The notes beneath the pieces are model-generated. The model had not been told where the DNA came from. It did not search any database and saw nothing but the letters and a program-made list of their open reading frames with translations. Source: Actinomycetota bacterium (GTDB lineage Bacteria > Actinomycetota > Acidimicrobiia > Acidimicrobiales > Poriferisodalaceae). Taken from it: a DNA stretch of 64,000 nucleotides. This document shows positions 43,635-52,078 of this stretch, piece by piece (the first letter of the stretch is position 1; each line of letters opens with the position of its first letter). The stretch is taken from the NCBI GenBank assembly GCA_014238065.1, contig JABABU010000003.1:124001-188000 (forward strand), in the 5' to 3' direction. Both the position numbers and the translations under genes were made by a program.

Positions 43635-44084
43635 GTGAGCGAATCGTTTGACCTGCTCGACCCGACGAACTTCGTCGCCGGCACCGTCGGTGAACCTGGC
43701 GACCGGATCTTCTTCATACAAGGAGCCGATACGACCGACCTGGTCTCGCTGAAGCTCGAGAAGGGTCAGGTGCAAGGGCTGGCCAGCGGCATGGCCGAAC
43801 TGCTCGATCGCCTCGACGTCGACAAGACAGCCTCTCCCCCGTCGACGTTGATCGAACCGGTGATGGCCGCGTGGACCGTCGGCGGACTCGGCATCGGGCT
43901 CGACGAAGAGGGTCAACGAGTTGTCGTGGTGGCAGACGAGATCATCGAGAACGACGAGCAGGAAGCAGCAACGGCGCGGTTCCACCTGACCTACAGCCAG
44001 GCCAGAGGATTCATCGAGCACTCGTTGTTCCTCGTCGAGTACGGCCGGGATTTCGGACGCCAGAACGGTCATCGTCCCCACTGA
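43635..44084 (+). CDS. DUF3090 family protein
   Basis: 149 residues from a GTG with AGGAG six bases upstream. It begins SESFDLLDPTNFVAGTVGEPGDRIFFIQG and continues with KLEKGQVQGLASGMAELLDRL and FHLTYSQARGFIEHSLFLV, typical of the family. No catalytic motif is evident. Middle gene of the conserved trio; its stop is one base before the next start. Confidence 0.9.
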   Translation: MSESFDLLDPTNFVAGTVGEPGDRIFFIQGADTTDLVSLKLEKGQVQGLASGMAELLDRLDVDKTASPPSTLIEPVMAAWTVGGLGIGLDEEGQRVVVVADEIIENDEQEAATARFHLTYSQARGFIEHSLFLVEYGRDFGRQNGHRPH

Positions 44085-44085
44085 C

Positions 44086-44856
44086 GTGAGCGCCAACACC
44101 GACGACGTCGAGCCTGAAGAGACCGAAGAACCAGGCTCTGCCGACGCACCACGCATCGTCGACCTCCGCACCGCAACGACTATCCTGTCCGATGGCGAGA
44201 TGGAACTCGAGGCCCGCATGCCGTGGAGTTCGAACGCGACGTTCCTGGTGAAGATCCACCACGAACTCGGAACTGCCGGCGGCATCTACAAGCCCGAACG
44301 GGGCGAACGTCCGTTGTGGGACTTTCCCTCCGGTTTGTACCGCCGGGAAGTCGCAGCCTTCGAATTGTCCGACGAACTCGGCTGGGGACTCGTCCCACCG
44401 ACCGTGGCTCGCGATGGTGTGCATGGCGAGGGATCAGTACAACTGTTCATCGACGCTGACTTCGAAGAACACCACTTCACACTCGTGGAAGACGAGATCC
44501 ACCATGAGCAGCTGAAACGTATGGCGATCTTCGATGTCGTGGCCAACAACACCGACCGCAAAAGCGGCCACTGCCTGCTGGCGGCCGATGGTCACATCTG
44601 GGGCATCGATCACGGCTTGTGTTTCAGCGAGGACTTCAAGCTGAGGACGGTGATTTGGGAGTTCGGGGGCGAGCCGATCGACGAGCGTGAGCTCGGGGAC
44701 CTCGCCGAACTCGAAGGTGGTCTTCCCGAACGCCTCACCGACCTACTGAGTCGCCAGGAGTGCGCGGCGCTCTACAGCCGAATCCTGTATCTCCTCGAGA
44801 AAAAAGCCCTGCCGAGCGACGACACCGGCCGCCGCTACCCCTGGCCGCTCGTTTGA
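44086..44856 (+). CDS. SCO1664 family protein with PI3/PI4-kinase-like fold
   Basis: 256 residues. After an acidic leader, GGIYKPERGERPLWDF supplies an ATP-site Lys, NNTDRKSGHCLL matches the catalytic loop of PI3/4-kinase-like proteins (Asp-Asn pattern), and IWGIDHGLCF resembles the metal-binding DxG-type segment. GTG start directly after the DUF3090 stop. If active it would phosphorylate a small molecule or protein, and the histidine phosphatase upstream may reverse it; this is inference. Confidence 0.88.
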   Translation: MSANTDDVEPEETEEPGSADAPRIVDLRTATTILSDGEMELEARMPWSSNATFLVKIHHELGTAGGIYKPERGERPLWDFPSGLYRREVAAFELSDELGWGLVPPTVARDGVHGEGSVQLFIDADFEEHHFTLVEDEIHHEQLKRMAIFDVVANNTDRKSGHCLLAADGHIWGIDHGLCFSEDFKLRTVIWEFGGEPIDERELGDLAELEGGLPERLTDLLSRQECAALYSRILYLLEKKALPSDDTGRRYPWPLV

Positions 44857-44926
44857 CGCTCTGAATTGGCTGGACCACCCGATGCTCCTGGTTCAGGACA
44901 GCCCGATGCGTCTGTTCGGCACTTCT

Positions 44927-44945
44927 GTTGCTGAGAGTCAGCGAC
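44927..44945. terminator. Hairpin between convergent genes
   Basis: Stem GTTGCTGA / TCAGCGAC (eight pairs, one G-U) with a three-base loop GAG, in the 139-base gap between the convergent SCO1664 and etfA genes. A run of Ts does not follow on either strand, so termination may be weak or assisted by Rho. Confidence 0.45.
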
Positions 44946-44995
44946 ACGAGCGCGGCATCGTTCTTTCGGCTCACCGGGAGATCTCCGGCGAAGCA

Positions 44996-45961
44996 CTAGC
45001 GCGATTTCAGAGCTTCGATGAGAGATGGCATGACCTTGTGAACGTCACCGATGATGCCGAGGTCTGCGATGCCGAAAATCGGGGCCTCTGAGTCCTTGTT
45101 GATTGCGATGATGTGCTTTGCGCCCTTCATGCCAACAAGATGCTGGGTGGCCCCCGAGATGCCGCACGCGATGTAGACGCTGGGCTTCACGACCTTGCCG
45201 GTCTGCCCGACCTGGTACGAGTAGGGCACCCAGCCGGCGTCGACGATTGCCCGTGATGCGCCGGGGGCTGCGCCGAGTGACGCGGCGAGTTCCTCGACCA
45301 TGGCGTACTTGTCGGCGCTCCCGAGCCCACGGCCACCGGAGACGACGATTGCGGCCTCGTCGAGCTTCGGTCCGGATGTGACTTCGGCGTGACGGGCGGT
45401 CACGCGTGCCAGCCCGGCCGAACCCGCTTCGGGGACACCGACAACGACTACCTCGGCAGCGCCACCACCGGACTCTGATGCCTCGAACGACTTGGGCCTG
45501 AACATGGCGAGCTTCACGCCGTCGTTCCGGAAGGCGGTGTGAACCGTCTGCGTTCCACCAAATGCTGGGGTCTGGACTACGAGCGTGTCGCCGTCGACCG
45601 ATACATCGGTGTTGTTGGTGAGCACTGGCTGATCGAGCTTCACCGAGAGGCGAGCGGCGGCATCGCGTCCTTCATATGTCTGGCCGAAGAGAATCGCGTC
45701 CGGCGTGTTGCCGCCTTCGATCATGGCGATGACCGCTGAAGCGGCTGCGCCACCTGGCAGTGCGTCTCCCAGATCACCGGTTGCATACACCGTCGATGCG
45801 CCATAAGCGCCGAGGGCGCCTGCGATGGCAGCGCCATCACCTCCGACGACAGCGGCAACGTCCTCGCCGAGTTCACGGGCCTTGGTGAGCAGCTCGAGCG
45901 TCAGCGACGACGGTGCGTCGCCTTCGGCTTCGGCGTAGACCCAGATGGTGTTCAGTCCCAC
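44996..45961 (-). CDS. etfA: Electron transfer flavoprotein alpha subunit
   Basis: 321 residues. N-terminal nucleotide-like domain, then FAD domain [55 protein letters not shown] and [23 protein letters not shown] start at 45961 with GAGGAGG five bases upstream, 10 bases after the etfB stop. Takes electrons from acyl-CoA dehydrogenases such as that at 38821. Confidence 0.95.
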   Translation of the reverse strand: MGLNTIWVYAEAEGDAPSSLTLELLTKARELGEDVAAVVGGDGAAIAGALGAYGASTVYATGDLGDALPGGAAASAVIAMIEGGNTPDAILFGQTYEGRDAAARLSVKLDQPVLTNNTDVSVDGDTLVVQTPAFGGTQTVHTAFRNDGVKLAMFRPKSFEASESGGGAAEVVVVGVPEAGSAGLARVTARHAEVTSGPKLDEAAIVVSGGRGLGSADKYAMVEELAASLGAAPGASRAIVDAGWVPYSYQVGQTGKVVKPSVYIACGISGATQHLVGMKGAKHIIAINKDSEAPIFGIADLGIIGDVHKVMPSLIEALKSR

Positions 45962-45971
45962 GTCAGCCTCC

Positions 45972-46751
45972 TCAGATGACCTTGAGCTCGGACAAGAAGT
46001 CGACGATGCGCTCGAAGCCATCGCCCTCGTCCTCAACGATTTCGCCTGCCTCACGCGCTTCGGCGTCGACGACGTTCACGATCTCCTGGCGAGAGCCTGC
46101 CGCCCCGACAGTTCCTGGGTCGATCCCGAGGTCGGCACATGTGACCTCGTCGACCGGCTTCTTCTTGGCGGCCATGATGCCTTTGAACGACGGGTACCTC
46201 GGCTCGACGACGCCGGCCGTGACCGACACGAGAGCGGGAAGCGGGCACGTCACGTCGTCATACCCGTCTTCGGTCTGGCGTTCGATCTGCATCGCGCCGT
46301 CGGCAATCTCGATCTTCTTGGCGAAAGTCACTGCTGGCAGGTCCATGCACGCAGCAATCTGCGCTGGCACGGTGCCGGTGTAGCCGTCGGAAGACTCGAC
46401 GCCGGCGAGAACAAGGTCTGGCTCGGTTCGGGCCAGTGCCGCGGCGAGGACCTTCGCCGTTCCGAGGGCGTCGCATCCAGCGAGCGCATCATCAGACACG
46501 AGAACAGCATCGTCCGCGCCCATGGCCAGAGCAGTTCGAAGCCCGCTGACCTCGCTGCGCGGGACCATCGACACGAGCGTGACGGAGCCGCCTCCGGCAG
46601 CCTCGACCAACTGCAAGGCGAGTTCGACACCGTAGGAGTCCGACTCGTCCAGGATCAGCTTGTCGTCCCGCTTCAAGGTGTTGGTTGATGGATCCAGCTC
46701 GCCCGGTAGCGCCGGGTCTGGGATCTGTTTGACGCAAACGGCGACCTTCAT
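45972..46751 (-). CDS. etfB: Electron transfer flavoprotein beta subunit
   Basis: 259 residues. MKVAVCVKQIPDPALPGEL, LVLAGVESSDGYTGTVPAQIAA (AMP-binding region) and YPSFKGIMAAKKKPVDEVT near the C-terminus. ATG at 46751 begins the fold. First gene of etfBA; divergent from the lipid kinase at 46849 with 97 bases between. Confidence 0.95.
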   Translation of the reverse strand: MKVAVCVKQIPDPALPGELDPSTNTLKRDDKLILDESDSYGVELALQLVEAAGGGSVTLVSMVPRSEVSGLRTALAMGADDAVLVSDDALAGCDALGTAKVLAAALARTEPDLVLAGVESSDGYTGTVPAQIAACMDLPAVTFAKKIEIADGAMQIERQTEDGYDDVTCPLPALVSVTAGVVEPRYPSFKGIMAAKKKPVDEVTCADLGIDPGTVGAAGSRQEIVNVVDAEAREAGEIVEDEGDGFERIVDFLSELKVI

Positions 46752-46848
46752 AAGGCAGACAGTGTGCCGGTCTAGCACTTCCGCTCACAACCGGAGAGTG
46801 CAAACAATTCTCGTTGTGAGGGCAACATGACTCGAATGCGATTCACTG

Positions 46849-47775
46849 GTGCAAGTGAAAGCTCTGCTCGTGGTGAACTCCAGCGCCTCATCGGTGACTG
46901 CCAGGACCCGCGTCATCATCCAGAAGGCGCTGTCTCGCGAGCACGAGGTGACCGTCGCCGAGACAAGTAGAAGAGGCCATGCCAGCCGTCTCGCCCGTGG
47001 CGCCGCCGCGACAGGCACGGAACTGGTCGTTGTTCTTGGTGGCGACGGCACGCTGAACGAGGCCGCCAACGGGCTCGCAGGCACCAATTGCGCGTTGGCC
47101 GCGCTTCCTGGCGGTTCGACGAACGTTTTCGCGAGGACGCTCGGCACACCAGATGACCCTGTCACGGCCACCACAGCGGTGCTCGAGTCGATCGCCAACG
47201 GCGGTATTCGTCGAATCGGACTCGGCTCGGTGAACGGCAGATACTTCTTATTTCACGCCGGACTCGGTTTCGATGCTGCCGTGGTCGCCGAAGTCGAGAA
47301 GCGGTCGAACCTGAAGCGATACGCGGGCCATCCACTGTTCATCTGGGCCGGCATCACCACCTGGATACGACACTACGATCGATCTCGGCCACGCATGTGT
47401 TTGCATCACGCCGACGGGTCGGTCGTCGAGGACGTCTACCTGGCGATCGTGCTCAACACCGACCCCTACACCTACCTCGGGAGCCGTCCGCTCTCGATCG
47501 CTGCGGAGGCAACCCTCGAACGCCCACTCACCTCGGTCGGCGTGAGGACGTTGTCATTCGGACCCCTGATGAAGTTGCTCAACGGACTCATCCGGGGGTC
47601 CGATGACATCAAGAGCCACCCAAAGGTCGACTATCAGCCTGACGTCACAGATCTCGTCGTCAAGGGTTACGGACCATTTCCGTATCAGGTCGACGGCGAC
47701 CATCTCGGCGACACGGAGGAACTCACCTTCACCTGGCGTGAGGATCTGTTGTCGTTGGTCGTCCCCGCTAACTGA
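46849..47775 (+). CDS. Diacylglycerol kinase family lipid kinase
   Basis: 308 residues. LLVVNSSAS start, ATP motif VVVLGGDGTLNEAANGLA and ALPGGSTNVFARTLG. The second half is the beta-sandwich domain of the YegS/DagK type. It phosphorylates a lipid (diacylglycerol, or in mycobacteria-like species other lipids). GTG start chosen by the fold. It ends exactly where the convergent GDPD gene's stop begins. Confidence 0.9.
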   Translation: MQVKALLVVNSSASSVTARTRVIIQKALSREHEVTVAETSRRGHASRLARGAAATGTELVVVLGGDGTLNEAANGLAGTNCALAALPGGSTNVFARTLGTPDDPVTATTAVLESIANGGIRRIGLGSVNGRYFLFHAGLGFDAAVVAEVEKRSNLKRYAGHPLFIWAGITTWIRHYDRSRPRMCLHHADGSVVEDVYLAIVLNTDPYTYLGSRPLSIAAEATLERPLTSVGVRTLSFGPLMKLLNGLIRGSDDIKSHPKVDYQPDVTDLVVKGYGPFPYQVDGDHLGDTEELTFTWREDLLSLVVPAN

Positions 47776-48459
47776 TCAGCGGCCGCCGAGCGTCGCTATA
47801 GCGACGTCGGGAACGTTGGTCACGATGCCATCGACGCCAAGGTCGCGGAGCTCGCGAATCCTGGCCGGATCGTCGACAGTCCAGACGTTCACGGTGAGGT
47901 TGCGCTCGTGGGCTGCAGCCACGTAGGCCTCGTCGACAATCGCGGCACCAGGATGCACTGCACCGTGACCTCGCTCGACGACCAGGTCGAGAGCCTCGAT
48001 GCCCTTATCGGTGATGAACGCAGTCTTGATCCGAGCATCGAGAGAACGCACCGTGTCGATCGCCTTCATCCCAAAGGACGAAACCAGCAACTGATCTCCG
48101 AGACCGAGTTTGTCGGCCAACTCGACGACGCCATGTGCTGCTCCCTGATGCGGATCGTGGGAGAAGTCCGAGCGGGCGTTCTTGATCTCGACGTTGACCA
48201 CCATCGATACGCAGTTGCGGATGACGGGCTCGAGCAGCGGTACATGTGCAGGAAGGTCGGCCCACCCCAAGTCGGCGATCACCCTGCCGTCCACAAGGTC
48301 GTGATCGTGATGAACCACGAGCAGACGGTCGCGATTCAGTCGGACATCGAGTTCGACACCATCGGCGCCCATCGCCGCCGCCGCCGCGAACGCCTCGATC
48401 GTGTTCTCCCGATGAGCAGCAGATGCACCGCGATGGGCGAACACGAGCGGTGCCAACAT
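47776..48459 (-). CDS. Glycerophosphodiester phosphodiesterase
   Basis: 227 residues. HRGASAAHRENTIEAF (catalytic His and metal-binding Glu), GVELDVRLN, VVHHDHDLVDG (second His) and LTVNVWTVDDPARIREL. Hydrolyses glycerophosphodiesters to glycerol-3-phosphate and an alcohol. No signal peptide; cytoplasmic form. The frame continues far upstream to 49092, but only 48459 fits the fold. Confidence 0.92.
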   Translation of the reverse strand: MLAPLVFAHRGASAAHRENTIEAFAAAAAMGADGVELDVRLNRDRLLVVHHDHDLVDGRVIADLGWADLPAHVPLLEPVIRNCVSMVVNVEIKNARSDFSHDPHQGAAHGVVELADKLGLGDQLLVSSFGMKAIDTVRSLDARIKTAFITDKGIEALDLVVERGHGAVHPGAAIVDEAYVAAAHERNLTVNVWTVDDPARIRELRDLGVDGIVTNVPDVAIATLGGR

Positions 48460-48545
48460 GGCTGCCAATCTCGCGCGGAACGTGGTCGGAATCGAGAAAT
48501 TCAACCAAAAAACAAATTTCACGCACTCTGACTCTTGTTCAGAGA

Positions 48546-48559
48546 TAGCCGATTGGCTA
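48546..48559. promoter_or_regulatory. Inverted repeat upstream of whiB
   Basis: TAGCC-GATT-GGCTA, perfect five-base arms, in the 222-base gap between the gdpD start (48459, minus) and the whiB start (48682, plus). It lies about 125 bases before whiB and may be an operator for either gene. No convincing -10/-35 pair was found. Confidence 0.35.
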
Positions 48560-48681
48560 ATCTGCACGGAGGCTGCAGGAACCATGTGATTCGGCAGCCA
48601 GGCCGACCAGCTCATGGTCGACATTTCACGCCCGAAAGACGGTCTTTGGTCACCGGGCCATGCGGAGGGGTGCGCGCAAGA

Positions 48682-48951
48682 ATGGATGCAAGTCTGCTTC
48701 TGGAGAGTGCCTTCTGGCGCGATCAAGCGCTCTGCAGAGATACGGATCCGGGTCTCTTCTTTCCCGTGGGAACCACGGGAGCTGCACTCGACCAGATCGA
48801 CGCCGCAAAGGCGGTGTGCCAGCAATGCGCAGCTCGAGATCTGTGCCTCGAGTTCGCGCTCATCACGAACCAGGACTCCGGTGTCTGGGGAGGCGCCAGC
48901 GAAGAAGAGCGCCGCGAGATGCGGCGCGCCCGCCGACGCGCAGCCGGCTGA
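48682..48951 (+). CDS. WhiB-family iron-sulfur transcription regulator
   Basis: 89 residues. Four cluster cysteines Cys18, Cys46, Cys49, Cys55 (C-x27-C-x2-C-x5-C) and the GVWGG turn (67-71) followed by a basic DNA-contact tail EERREMRRARRRA. The ATG at 48682 has GGAGGGG about 11 bases upstream; earlier starts lie in non-conserved sequence. It is near pdtaS, as whiB1 is in mycobacteria. Confidence 0.92.
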   Translation: MDASLLLESAFWRDQALCRDTDPGLFFPVGTTGAALDQIDAAKAVCQQCAARDLCLEFALITNQDSGVWGGASEEERREMRRARRRAAG

Positions 48952-49025
48952 ACAGCCACGACCAAGGCGCAGACCTCTCTCGAGCAGCCCGTCTGAAACA
49001 CTGATGGCCTCGCGAGGAGCACACC

Positions 49026-49976
49026 ATGAACGACAGAATCGGCACTGAGTACCGTCTCGGCCTCCACGAGATCGGTGAAGGCTCTTTCGCATACCTTCAG
49101 CCAGACGGTGGATGGGGCTGGAGCAACGCAGGACTCATCACCTCGAACGGCGAATCACTCCTAGTCGACACGCTCTTCGATCTTCACCTGACCCGAGCAA
49201 TGCTCAACGAGATGTCGAAGATCACGTCAGCTGCTCCGATCTCGAACCTCGTCAACACCCACGCCAACGGCGACCACTGTTTCGGAAACGAGTTGGTCAC
49301 CGGCGCCGAGATCATCGCCTCGTCTGCATGCGCCGAGGAGATGCAACACACGCCGCCTGCGATGTTGGCCGCGATGATGAACGCCGCGCCGGACATGGGT
49401 CAACTCGGCGAATACCTCATGCACGCATTTGGCGACTTCGACTTCGAAGACATCGACTACACGCTGCCTACCAAGACCTTCGACGCACGGCTCGACATCA
49501 CCGTCGGAGACAAGTTGGTCGAGCTGATCGAGGTCGGGCCTGCCCACACCCAGGGCGACGTCATTGCCCACGTCCCAGCCGACGGCGTGATCTACACCGG
49601 CGACATCCTCTTCATCGAGGGTACGCCGCTCATGTGGGCCGGACCCGTGTCGAATTGGATCGCGGCGTGCGACCTCATCATCGATCTCGGCGCCGACCAA
49701 ATCGTCCCAGGGCACGGCCCGATCACCGATGCGGACGGCGTCCGACGGGTTCGCGACTATCTCGAGTTCATCGACCGTGAGGCCCGTGCACGCCACGCCG
49801 CGGGCATGAGCGTCGACGAGGCCGCAGCCGACATCGGACTTGAAGAGTTCGCGGGCTGGCTCGACTCGGAGCGCATCGCCATCAATGTCGACACCGTCTA
49901 CCGCGAGATCGATCCGACGCGGGACACCACCGACATCAACTCACTTTTCGCCATGATGGCGAAGCTCGCCGTCTGA
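49026..49976 (+). CDS. Metallo-beta-lactamase-fold hydrolase
   Basis: 316 residues. NTHANGDHCFGNE carries the HxxxDH-type metal motif (the first ligand is His in THANGDH), with GPAHTQGDVIAHVP and YTGDILFIEGTP (Asp) and VPGHGPI as later ligands. The subfamily is that of the broad-substrate MBL proteins. No signal peptide. The stop is seven bases from the convergent pdtaS stop. Substrate unknown. Confidence 0.88.
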   Translation: MNDRIGTEYRLGLHEIGEGSFAYLQPDGGWGWSNAGLITSNGESLLVDTLFDLHLTRAMLNEMSKITSAAPISNLVNTHANGDHCFGNELVTGAEIIASSACAEEMQHTPPAMLAAMMNAAPDMGQLGEYLMHAFGDFDFEDIDYTLPTKTFDARLDITVGDKLVELIEVGPAHTQGDVIAHVPADGVIYTGDILFIEGTPLMWAGPVSNWIAACDLIIDLGADQIVPGHGPITDADGVRRVRDYLEFIDREARARHAAGMSVDEAAADIGLEEFAGWLDSERIAINVDTVYREIDPTRDTTDINSLFAMMAKLAV

Positions 49977-49983
49977 GCCGGAG

Positions 49984-51456
49984 CTACTTCCGCGGCGGAA
50001 CCGTCAGAATTGCCACCGTTCCTGGGATGTCGGCACGGTTGACGAGCGAGATCTCGCCGTTCAGATCGCTGGTCGCCAACGCATGCACGATCATCGTGCC
50101 GAGTCCAGGAGCCCTGTCGATGTCGAAGTTCGACGGGAGCCCCACTCCGTCGTCGCGAACATGGAGCTGAATGCCGGCGGCAATCGAACCGAACAACTCG
50201 ACATCGACAGTTCCGATGATGCCGTCGACGCACTCGCGGTCGGAGGGAAACGCGTGATCGACAGCATTCTGCAACAGTTCGTTCAAAACCACGGCCAATG
50301 GCGTCACGACGTCGGCGGGCACCAAACCGGCATCGCCGACAACATTGAAACGGATCGGACGGTCCGGTGAAGCAAGCCCCTCCTCCACCGTCTGAGTCAG
50401 TTCGGCCATCACCTGGCTCAGAGAAACGTCCTCACCCGACTCCTGGGCGAGCGTTTCGTGTACCAGCGAAATCGCCCTGATCCTCCGCACAGAGTCGTCG
50501 ATTGCCTCCTTGGCCTCAGGGCTCAAGACTCTCCTGCCCTGCAGTCGAAGCAACGACGAAATCGTCTGAAGGTTGTTCTTCACTCTGTGATGAATCTCAC
50601 GGATCGTCGCGTCCTTCGATCGGAGAAGACGATCTTTACGGCGCAGCTCGGACACGTCTCGCATCAGCACGAGCGCACCACGAGACGAACGACTGTCGGA
50701 GAACGGAAGCGCGACCACCTGAATCGTCACGTCGCCACGCTCGACCTCCTCGCCGAAAGGCTGCACCTCGGCGATCGCGTCGCGAACCACACTCTGACCG
50801 AGACCAAGATCACTGAGACGCCTACCGACCACATTGCCCTGGACCCTGATGCGGTGCAACGTCGACAGCGCGTTCGGTGACGAGTAGAGAATCTTCGCCT
50901 CATGGTCGACAACCAACGCGCCATCGCCAACTCTTGGAAGATCGTCGGGATCGACCTCCTCGTTCAAAAACGGGAACTGACCAGCAGCAATCATCTCGGC
51001 AAACCGGCCGAACAGGCTGAGATACGTCCGCTCGAGTTCACCCAAACGGCGTACCCGCCCGAAGTCGGGAGGCGTCTCGCGAGTCATCACGCCGACGACT
51101 CGACCTTCGAGAGTCACCGGAATGCACCGGACCCGAGCGCGCTGGTCGTCTCCCTCGCCAAGGCTCACCTCGCCCTCGACGATCTCGCCGAGTCGAAATG
51201 CACGAGCCACCAAGGGCCGAGTGACCTCACCGGTGAAGGTGCCAACCTGATCGTCGCGGTACAGCGTCTGGCTGGTCGAAGGCCTCACCTGGGCAACAAC
51301 AACAAAATCGCCGTTATGTGACGGAGCAAACAACAACAGATCAGCGAACGAAATATCGGCGAGCAGGCCCCACCACGACACGAGGCGCTGCAGATGTTTC
51401 AGCTCTCCTGTCGTGACAGCGGCACCCAGCCGGGACATTTCGGCGATCGTGGCCAT
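49984..51456 (-). CDS. pdtaS: Sensor histidine kinase PdtaS-like (GAF-PAS-HisKA_2)
   Basis: 490 residues, no membrane segment. N-terminal GAF-like domain (about 1-160), PAS-like domain (about 165-275), then HisKA_2 with REIHHRVKNNLQTISSLLRLQ (phospho-acceptor His289 or 290), and an ATPase domain with ELLQNAVDHAF and VRDDGVGLPSNF. In mycobacteria PdtaS partners the RNA-binding antiterminator PdtaR, whose gene is not in this window. Synteny with whiB and DUF3107 supports the name. Confidence 0.9.
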   Translation of the reverse strand: MATIAEMSRLGAAVTTGELKHLQRLVSWWGLLADISFADLLLFAPSHNGDFVVVAQVRPSTSQTLYRDDQVGTFTGEVTRPLVARAFRLGEIVEGEVSLGEGDDQRARVRCIPVTLEGRVVGVMTRETPPDFGRVRRLGELERTYLSLFGRFAEMIAAGQFPFLNEEVDPDDLPRVGDGALVVDHEAKILYSSPNALSTLHRIRVQGNVVGRRLSDLGLGQSVVRDAIAEVQPFGEEVERGDVTIQVVALPFSDSRSSRGALVLMRDVSELRRKDRLLRSKDATIREIHHRVKNNLQTISSLLRLQGRRVLSPEAKEAIDDSVRRIRAISLVHETLAQESGEDVSLSQVMAELTQTVEEGLASPDRPIRFNVVGDAGLVPADVVTPLAVVLNELLQNAVDHAFPSDRECVDGIIGTVDVELFGSIAAGIQLHVRDDGVGLPSNFDIDRAPGLGTMIVHALATSDLNGEISLVNRADIPGTVAILTVPPRK

Positions 51457-51517
51457 AGCCGCGGACGGTAGCAGCGAGAAGCCCTGAGTCCCAGCGCTGC
51501 CCTACCTCGGTGGTCGT

Positions 51518-51712
51518 TCAAACGCCGAGGAGCCTTCTCGCGGCCGGACTGAACGCCTTGGGAGAGGTCACCAACGCGGCCAGGTGCAACTGTTCATCAG
51601 ACAAGATCTTCCCAAGAGCGACCGATGGCCGCGGTGAGTCGAAAAGAACGAATGCCGCACTCGTGCAACGGACCCCGGCGAAGGAAATGCCGTTATCCGC
51701 CTCCCCGCGAAA
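51518..51712 (-). other. In-frame open stretch after the DUF3107 stop
   Basis: Directly after the DUF3107 TGA (51713) the same frame stays open for 64 codons to a TGA at 51518. The translation ends LSDEQLHLAALVTSPKAFSPAARRLLGV and looks protein-like. There is no in-frame ATG, and the only plausible start is a TTG 28 codons before the end. It may be a remnant, a short independent gene or chance. Confidence 0.25.
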
Positions 51713-51946
51713 TCAGGTGTTGGCGAAGCCGATGCGACCGCGGCTTTCGCTGCCGATCTCGATGTAAGCAATACCGGCGGCGGGAATTGCGACCTGACGC
51801 TCGTTCTTGTCCGTCAACCACAACACGCCGGAATCCGAAGCCAGCACAGCCTCGACATCAGCCTTCAACGACGCGGCATCCGTGTCATCAGGAAGCTCGA
51901 TGTTGAGCTCGCGCGGTGCGTTGGTGACCCCGATGCGGACGTCCAC
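51713..51946 (-). CDS. DUF3107 family protein
   Basis: 77 residues. DVRIGVTNAPRELNIELPDDTDAASL and IPAAGIAYIEIGSESRGRIGFA identify the small actinobacterial family (Rv3208A/TB9.4-like). GTG start at 51946 with GAGGAG six bases upstream. Sits upstream of pdtaS, with the amidase divergent 132 bases away. Confidence 0.9.
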   Translation of the reverse strand: MDVRIGVTNAPRELNIELPDDTDAASLKADVEAVLASDSGVLWLTDKNERQVAIPAAGIAYIEIGSESRGRIGFANT

Positions 51947-52078
51947 GGTTGACTCCTCTTCAATGAATGATGGCGTCATGGTACGCGGCCGGATCGAACT
52001 TCAGGACGCCTCGGCAGGAATGTTCGACCGCTGGAGTTGGAGCGTAGAGTCGCCAGGCAACGAACGGGGGAACACGAC

